A stretch of DNA of 64,000 bases from Labilithrix sp. (GTDB lineage Bacteria; Myxococcota_A; Polyangia; Polyangiales; Polyangiaceae), in NCBI GenBank assembly GCA_019637175.1, contig JAHBWD010000047.1:1-64000 (forward strand). Direction: 5' to 3'. The position numbers and the translations under genes are program-made. Every line of letters begins with the position of its first letter. Position 1 is the first letter of the stretch. This document shows, in pieces, positions 60,170-64,000 of the stretch. Below the pieces are notes generated by a model that did not search any database, had not been told where the DNA came from, and saw nothing but the letters and a program-made list of their open reading frames with translations.

Positions 60170-60463
60170 ATGTCGACACCCGCAAAGCGACCCGCGAGGC
60201 GAGGGCCGCGACCTCGCGGCCTCGTGAAGAAGACGATCGTGCTCTCGTCGAGTCGAGTCGCCGCGATCGAACGCGCGGTAGCGGAAGGGCGAGCCCCTTC
60301 GGCCTCGGGGTACATCGAGAGCGCGTTGGCCGCGTTCGCAACGCTCGAGTCGTTCGACGAGCTCCTCGCCGAATGGCGACGCGAGGTGGGACCCGCGACG
60401 GCCGAGGAGCGCGCTTGGGCGAAGGCCGCCGTTCGGCGCGCAGCAAGGCGCAAGTCCGCGTGA
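60170..60463 (+). CDS. Antitoxin, ribbon-helix-helix type (VapB/ParD-like)
   Basis: 97 residues. Basic N-terminus, then VKKTIVLSSSRVAAIERAVAEG (strand then helix) and a second helix SASGYIESALAAFATLES, which fits a ribbon-helix-helix DNA binder. The C-terminal half, EWRREVGPATAEERAWAKAAV, is the usual toxin-wrapping arm. Its stop overlaps the toxin start (GTGA at 60460). Confidence 0.8.
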   Translation: MSTPAKRPARRGPRPRGLVKKTIVLSSSRVAAIERAVAEGRAPSASGYIESALAAFATLESFDELLAEWRREVGPATAEERAWAKAAVRRAARRKSA

Positions 60464-60837
60464 GTGGCTTCATGCTCGATACCGGCGCGCTCATCGCCGT
60501 CGACCGCGGCGATCGCCGCATGCTCGCGCTGCTCGAAGCGATTCGCGACGAAGGCGCCGCTCTGTCCGTCACCGCGCCGGTCGTGGCGCAAGCATGGCGG
60601 GGGGCAGGCCGTCAGGCGCGGCTCGCGAGCCTCCTCAAGCAATCCGTGCTCGAGATCCTCCCCTTCACTCCGGTGGACGCGCTCGCCGCGGGGACGCTAT
60701 CTGCGATGACGAAGCACCGCGACGTGGTGGACGTCCACGTCGTCCTGCTGGCGAGGGCGCGCGGGCGTACGATCGTGACGAGCGAGCCGAGCGACATGCG
60801 GCGTGTCGATCCCAGCGCACCGATCGTCGAGATATGA
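60460..60837 (+). CDS. PIN-domain toxin (VapC-like)
   Basis: 125 residues from GTG 60460; ATG 60472 is an alternative. First acidic residue in MLDTGALIAVDRG, the middle segment VVAQAWRGAGRQARLASLL, where most VapC have Glu and this subgroup commonly has Gln, then DVVDVHVVLLARARGRTIVTSEPSD. The Mg-binding set is thus Asp near 7, Asp in DVVD, and acidic residues in SEPSD. It should be a ribonuclease held inactive by the preceding antitoxin. Confidence 0.88.
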   Translation: MSGFMLDTGALIAVDRGDRRMLALLEAIRDEGAALSVTAPVVAQAWRGAGRQARLASLLKQSVLEILPFTPVDALAAGTLSAMTKHRDVVDVHVVLLARARGRTIVTSEPSDMRRVDPSAPIVEI

Positions 60838-60845
60838 CGATCGCG

Positions 60846-63800
60846 TCAGTCGGCGAGCGCGAAGACCTTCTGGAAGGTCATGAGCAGCCCGACGTCGTTC
60901 GACTTGATCGCGCCCGACATGAACTCCGCCGGACCGGGCGTGTAAGCCTCGCGCACGATCTTGGTGAAGATGTCGGGGCTCGTCTTGAGCACGCAGTCGG
61001 CCGTGCCGCCTTCGGGCTTGCCCGGCTTGACCTCGCACTTCTCCTTGGAGACGCGCACGGTCCACTTCGCGTTCGCGTCGTCGCCGAGCGTGAAATAGAA
61101 CGACACCGGTGACTCGACGCGCGCCGCGTCGAACTTCGACGCGAGCTCCGCGAAGAGCGTGACGAGCGGGTGCTCCTTCGGCGCCGCGTTCTCCTCGAGC
61201 GACTCCAGGCGCGCGGCGTCGATGACCTCGCCGGCCTTGAGCGCGCAGACGGCGCGGTGCGCGAGCTTCGCGACCTCGCGCGCCGCGTCGGCCGGCGTGA
61301 GGCCCTTCGTGAGGCGCTTCATGTCGCGCACGGTGATCGGCGGGCCGATGCGGGCGAACAGGTCGCGCTTCGTGGGGATCTTGCCGCCCTTCGGCATCGC
61401 GTCGCGCGTGCCCCCGAGATAGAGCGGGAGGATGTCGACGGCGTAGTGGAGCGCGAGGTGGCCGAGGAGCGGCTTGAACTCGTGGACCTCGCCGTCGGTC
61501 GAGCGCGTGCCCTCGGGGAAGATGAGCATCGTCTTGCCCTGCTGGAGGATCTCTCCGGCCTGGCGCTCGCTCGCGCGAAGCCCGCTCTTGCGGTCGATCG
61601 CCTTGAGGTTCGTGAGGTTCTCGAAGAACGTCCGTTGGAGCGTGCCCTTCTCGAAGAAGTAGTCTTGCGCCGCGAGCGTGATGATGTCTTCGCCGTACGT
61701 GCCGAGCGCGTGGCGCGCGAAGCCCATGTCGAGGTGGCTGCCGTGGTTGGCGGCGACGATCGTGTTGCGGTTGTGCGGGATGAACGCCTGACCGCTGATG
61801 GTCGAGCGCATCATGCTGCCGTAGAAGAAGTCTTGGACCTTGCCGATGAGCTTCTTGCCCTGCTCCTGCACGGGCTCGGGCAGCACCAGCGTCTTGTCGT
61901 CCTTCTTCGCCGCGCTCCGGCCCTCGATCTTGTAGCGCGACGCCGCGATCGCCTGCGGGCGGAGGCTCGCGCGCTCGGTGCCGACGAGGTTCTCGACGTC
62001 GGCCACGGTGCGGCAGCCCTGGAGCGCCTTCGGATCGACGGCGCCGTACTTCGTCTCGAGCGCGACGAGCAGCTCGGTGAGGCCGAGCGAGTCGAAGCCG
62101 AGCTCGTCGCCCATCGTGAGATCGCCGTGGATCTCGGTGACCTTCTTGCCCTTCACCGCGGCGATCGCGAGGCGCACCGGGCTCGTGGGCGCGTCGCCCT
62201 CTTCGGGGCGCGTGGTCGCGAGGATCACGCGCTCGAGGAGCTTTCGCGCTTCGTTTCGCTTCACCTTGCGCGTCGCCGTGCGAGGCAAGGGAGCGTCGTA
62301 CAGGTGCATGATCGTCGGCTGCTTGCCGTAAGGCAGCTTCGAGACCGCGTCGCGGAGCGACTTGATCGATCGATCGAGCCTCGACGCGCGGTCGATCCCG
62401 TCGTCGGCCTCGGGCACGGCGATGCAGCCGACGCGCTCGCCGCCGCTCCGCCCCGTCACGCCGACGATCGCGAGCTCCTCGACGTGCGCGACCTTGCCGA
62501 GCAGGCGCTCGATGTCGTCGGGGTACACGTTCTCGCCCGTCGACGTCACGATGACGTCTTTCACGCGGCCGACGAGCACGAGGCGCCCGTTGCGATCGAG
62601 CTTGCCGAGATCGCCGGTGTGGAGCCAGCCTTCGCCGTCCTTCACCTCGCGCGTCGCCTCGGGATCGGTGTAGCCCGCCATGACGTTCGGACCGCGCGCG
62701 AGCACCTCGCCGACACCGTGCTCGTCGGGCGCGTCGATCTTGATCGTGACGCCCGGGATGGCCTTGCCGACCTGACCGGCGGGAGAGCCCGGCTTCGCGA
62801 CCGTCAAGACCGGCGCCGCCTCCGTGAGGCCGTAGCCCTCGGTGAGCTTGAAGCCGAGGCCGGCGAAGAGCTTCGCGGTGTCTTTCGGGAGCGCTGCGCC
62901 GCCGGAGATGAGGTAGCGGATGTTGCCGCCGAGGCCCTCGTGCACCGGCCCGAAGAGGACGCGGCCGAGATCGATCCCCGTGGTCTTGCCGAGCATGCGA
63001 TTGAGCTCGGCGCCGAGCTCGAAGGCCTTCTCGACGAGCGGCCCCTTGGCCGAGACCTGCGAGAGGATGCGCCGCTCGAGGAGCTGCCACACGGCGGGCA
63101 CGCCGACCATCGCGGTCACGCGCGCTTCTTTCAGCGCCGCCGAGACGCGATCGCCCTTCAGCTCGTCGAGGTAGACGACGCGCGCGCCGCGCGAGAACGG
63201 CAGCACCATGCCGCAGGTGAACTCGAAGGTGTGGTGCAGCGGCAAGACGCTCAAGACGCGGTCGCCGCTCGTGAGCGGGAAGAGCGGCGCGAGCGCGGCG
63301 ACGAGCGAGGTGAAGTTCGCGTGCGTGAGCATGACGCCCTTCGGCTTGCCCGTCGTGCCGCTCGTGTAAATCAGGCTCGCGACGTCGTCTTCGAAGACGT
63401 CGACCTTCGGCCGCGCGAGCGGCGGATCGCCTCCGGCCGCCGAGGCCGAGGTCATCGCGTCGAGGTGGCGCGTCTGGAGCTCGCGCACGGCGCGCGCTTC
63501 CTTCGCGCACGCCTCTTCGACCTTCGCGTCCCAGAGGATGATCTTCGCTTCGCTCTCGCGCACGACGTTCGCGAACGACGCGGGCTCGAGCGCGGGATCG
63601 ACAGGAACGGCGGTCGCGCCCGCGCGCACGATCCCGAAGAACGCGATCGGCCAGTCGGGGTGGTTGTGCGCCGAGAGGACGACGCGATCGCCCTTCTTCA
63701 CGCCCATCGCCGCGAGGCGCGCGGCCGTGGCGTTCGCGCGCGCCTGCGCGTCGAGGAAGGTGATGCGCGCGATGCCGTCGTCTTCGAGGCGCCCGAACGC

Positions 63801-64000
63801 GAGCGCGTGCTCGTGGCGCTCGGCCATCTGATCGACGAGCGAAGCGAGCGTCGCGTGCGCCTTGAGCGGCGCGAGCTCCTTCTTGAAGCGCTCTTCCATC
63901 CAGGGGATGACGCGCTTCTCCATCGCCGGCATGTGCTGGTTCATCCAGTAGTCGGCCCAGTCGATCTTCTCCGGGTACCAGGGCAGCGCCGCGCGATCTT
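60846..64000 (-). CDS. Multidomain acyl-lipid enzyme: AMP-ligase, ACP, PlsC acyltransferase, SCP2 (partial, N-terminus beyond base 64000)
   Basis: At least 1050 residues; the frame is open to the window edge, and LPWYPEKIDWADYW before the first Met (63944) is clearly coding. Counting from Met 63944: AMP-binding domain (about 30-560) with YTSGTTGKPKG, GGAALP, GYGLTEAAP, GDLGKL; an ACP with GFDSLGLTELL, Ser near 618; a PlsC domain with NHGSHLD (near 733) and IFPEGTRS (near 811); and a C-terminal SCP2 sterol-carrier domain (about 935-1032). It would activate a fatty acid, hold it on its own ACP, esterify it to a lysolipid and move lipid. Another N-terminal domain probably lies outside the window. 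Confidence 0.93.
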   Translation of the reverse strand, partial: DRAALPWYPEKIDWADYWMNQHMPAMEKRVIPWMEERFKKELAPLKAHATLASLVDQMAERHEHALAFGRLEDDGIARITFLDAQARANATAARLAAMGVKKGDRVVLSAHNHPDWPIAFFGIVRAGATAVPVDPALEPASFANVVRESEAKIILWDAKVEEACAKEARAVRELQTRHLDAMTSASAAGGDPPLARPKVDVFEDDVASLIYTSGTTGKPKGVMLTHANFTSLVAALAPLFPLTSGDRVLSVLPLHHTFEFTCGMVLPFSRGARVVYLDELKGDRVSAALKEARVTAMVGVPAVWQLLERRILSQVSAKGPLVEKAFELGAELNRMLGKTTGIDLGRVLFGPVHEGLGGNIRYLISGGAALPKDTAKLFAGLGFKLTEGYGLTEAAPVLTVAKPGSPAGQVGKAIPGVTIKIDAPDEHGVGEVLARGPNVMAGYTDPEATREVKDGEGWLHTGDLGKLDRNGRLVLVGRVKDVIVTSTGENVYPDDIERLLGKVAHVEELAIVGVTGRSGGERVGCIAVPEADDGIDRASRLDRSIKSLRDAVSKLPYGKQPTIMHLYDAPLPRTATRKVKRNEARKLLERVILATTRPEEGDAPTSPVRLAIAAVKGKKVTEIHGDLTMGDELGFDSLGLTELLVALETKYGAVDPKALQGCRTVADVENLVGTERASLRPQAIAASRYKIEGRSAAKKDDKTLVLPEPVQEQGKKLIGKVQDFFYGSMMRSTISGQAFIPHNRNTIVAANHGSHLDMGFARHALGTYGEDIITLAAQDYFFEKGTLQRTFFENLTNLKAIDRKSGLRASERQAGEILQQGKTMLIFPEGTRSTDGEVHEFKPLLGHLALHYAVDILPLYLGGTRDAMPKGGKIPTKRDLFARIGPPITVRDMKRLTKGLTPADAAREVAKLAHRAVCALKAGEVIDAARLESLEENAAPKEHPLVTLFAELASKFDAARVESPVSFYFTLGDDANAKWTVRVSKEKCEVKPGKPEGGTADCVLKTSPDIFTKIVREAYTPGPAEFMSGAIKSNDVGLLMTFQKVFALAD

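Noticed and set aside
1..64000. tRNA, rRNA, prophage, integrase, CRISPR or replication origin
   Set aside because: No cloverleaf with CCA end, phage structural genes, cas genes, or DnaA-box cluster was seen; the only transposase-like gene is the RAYT type.

Overview
This 64 kb window is dense, very high-GC chromosomal DNA (about 70 percent by eye, third codon positions almost all G or C). The gene style points to a myxobacterium (Myxococcota, most likely Polyangiales). It has many lipoproteins with short lipoboxes and no close family, a cytoplasmic Ser/Thr kinase, a secreted DUF2330-like protein with an anchor-like C-terminal tail, a PF09826-type beta-propeller lipoprotein, and an AMP-ligase/ACP/acyltransferase/SCP2 fusion. 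The taxonomic call is inference; there is no rRNA or marker gene here.

Layout. 1-8.4 kb: end of a membrane glycosyltransferase-like gene, a Ser/Thr kinase, an LptF/G-like permease with tatA, a serpin, and an aminotransferase plus an RpiB of the mycobacterial type. 8.7-15 kb: a tandem array of four cysteine-rich lipoprotein paralogues interrupted by an IS200-like (RAYT-type) transposase gene. 15-21.6 kb: squalene/phytoene synthase, aldehyde dehydrogenase, lipoproteins, a decayed Uma2 gene, and an Mrp ATPase without its usual CxxC. 21.6-28.3 kb: a MoxR ATPase coupled to a 1477-residue protein of unknown family, then a GlcD-type oxidase. 28-41 kb: lipoproteins, a PlsC acyltransferase, a redoxin, a frameshifted 2OG-Fe(II) oxygenase, a soluble histidine kinase, an SDR, a DUF885 hydrolase, and a ketopantoate reductase. 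40.7-41.3 kb: a gene-poor, lower-GC stretch with three near-identical palindromes and gene debris.

41.3-54.2 kb: a roadblock-like protein, a lipid kinase/epimerase pair with a divergent TetR regulator, and then a tightly packed eight-gene minus-strand operon (54235 down to 44447). Its order is carboxyl-type methyltransferase, acyl carrier protein, ferritin-like diiron enzyme, AcpS, alpha/beta hydrolase, fatty-acyl-AMP ligase, HlyD-type adaptor, and RND exporter with an extra ~130-residue insert. Together these look like a small, complete system to activate, carry, oxidise, methylate and export a fatty-acyl product. This is the best candidate for an undescribed system in the window.

54.7-64 kb: a Pro-rich single-TM protein, a pair of zinc-ribbon proteins of unknown family, a DUF2330-like protein with a Ser/Asp/Cys-rich stalk, a DUF4156-like lipoprotein, a VapBC-type toxin-antitoxin pair, and a multidomain acyl-lipid enzyme running off the right edge.

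Most long open frames opposite these genes are mirror-frame artefacts of the high GC content and are left out. Residue positions are approximate where counted from nucleotides.
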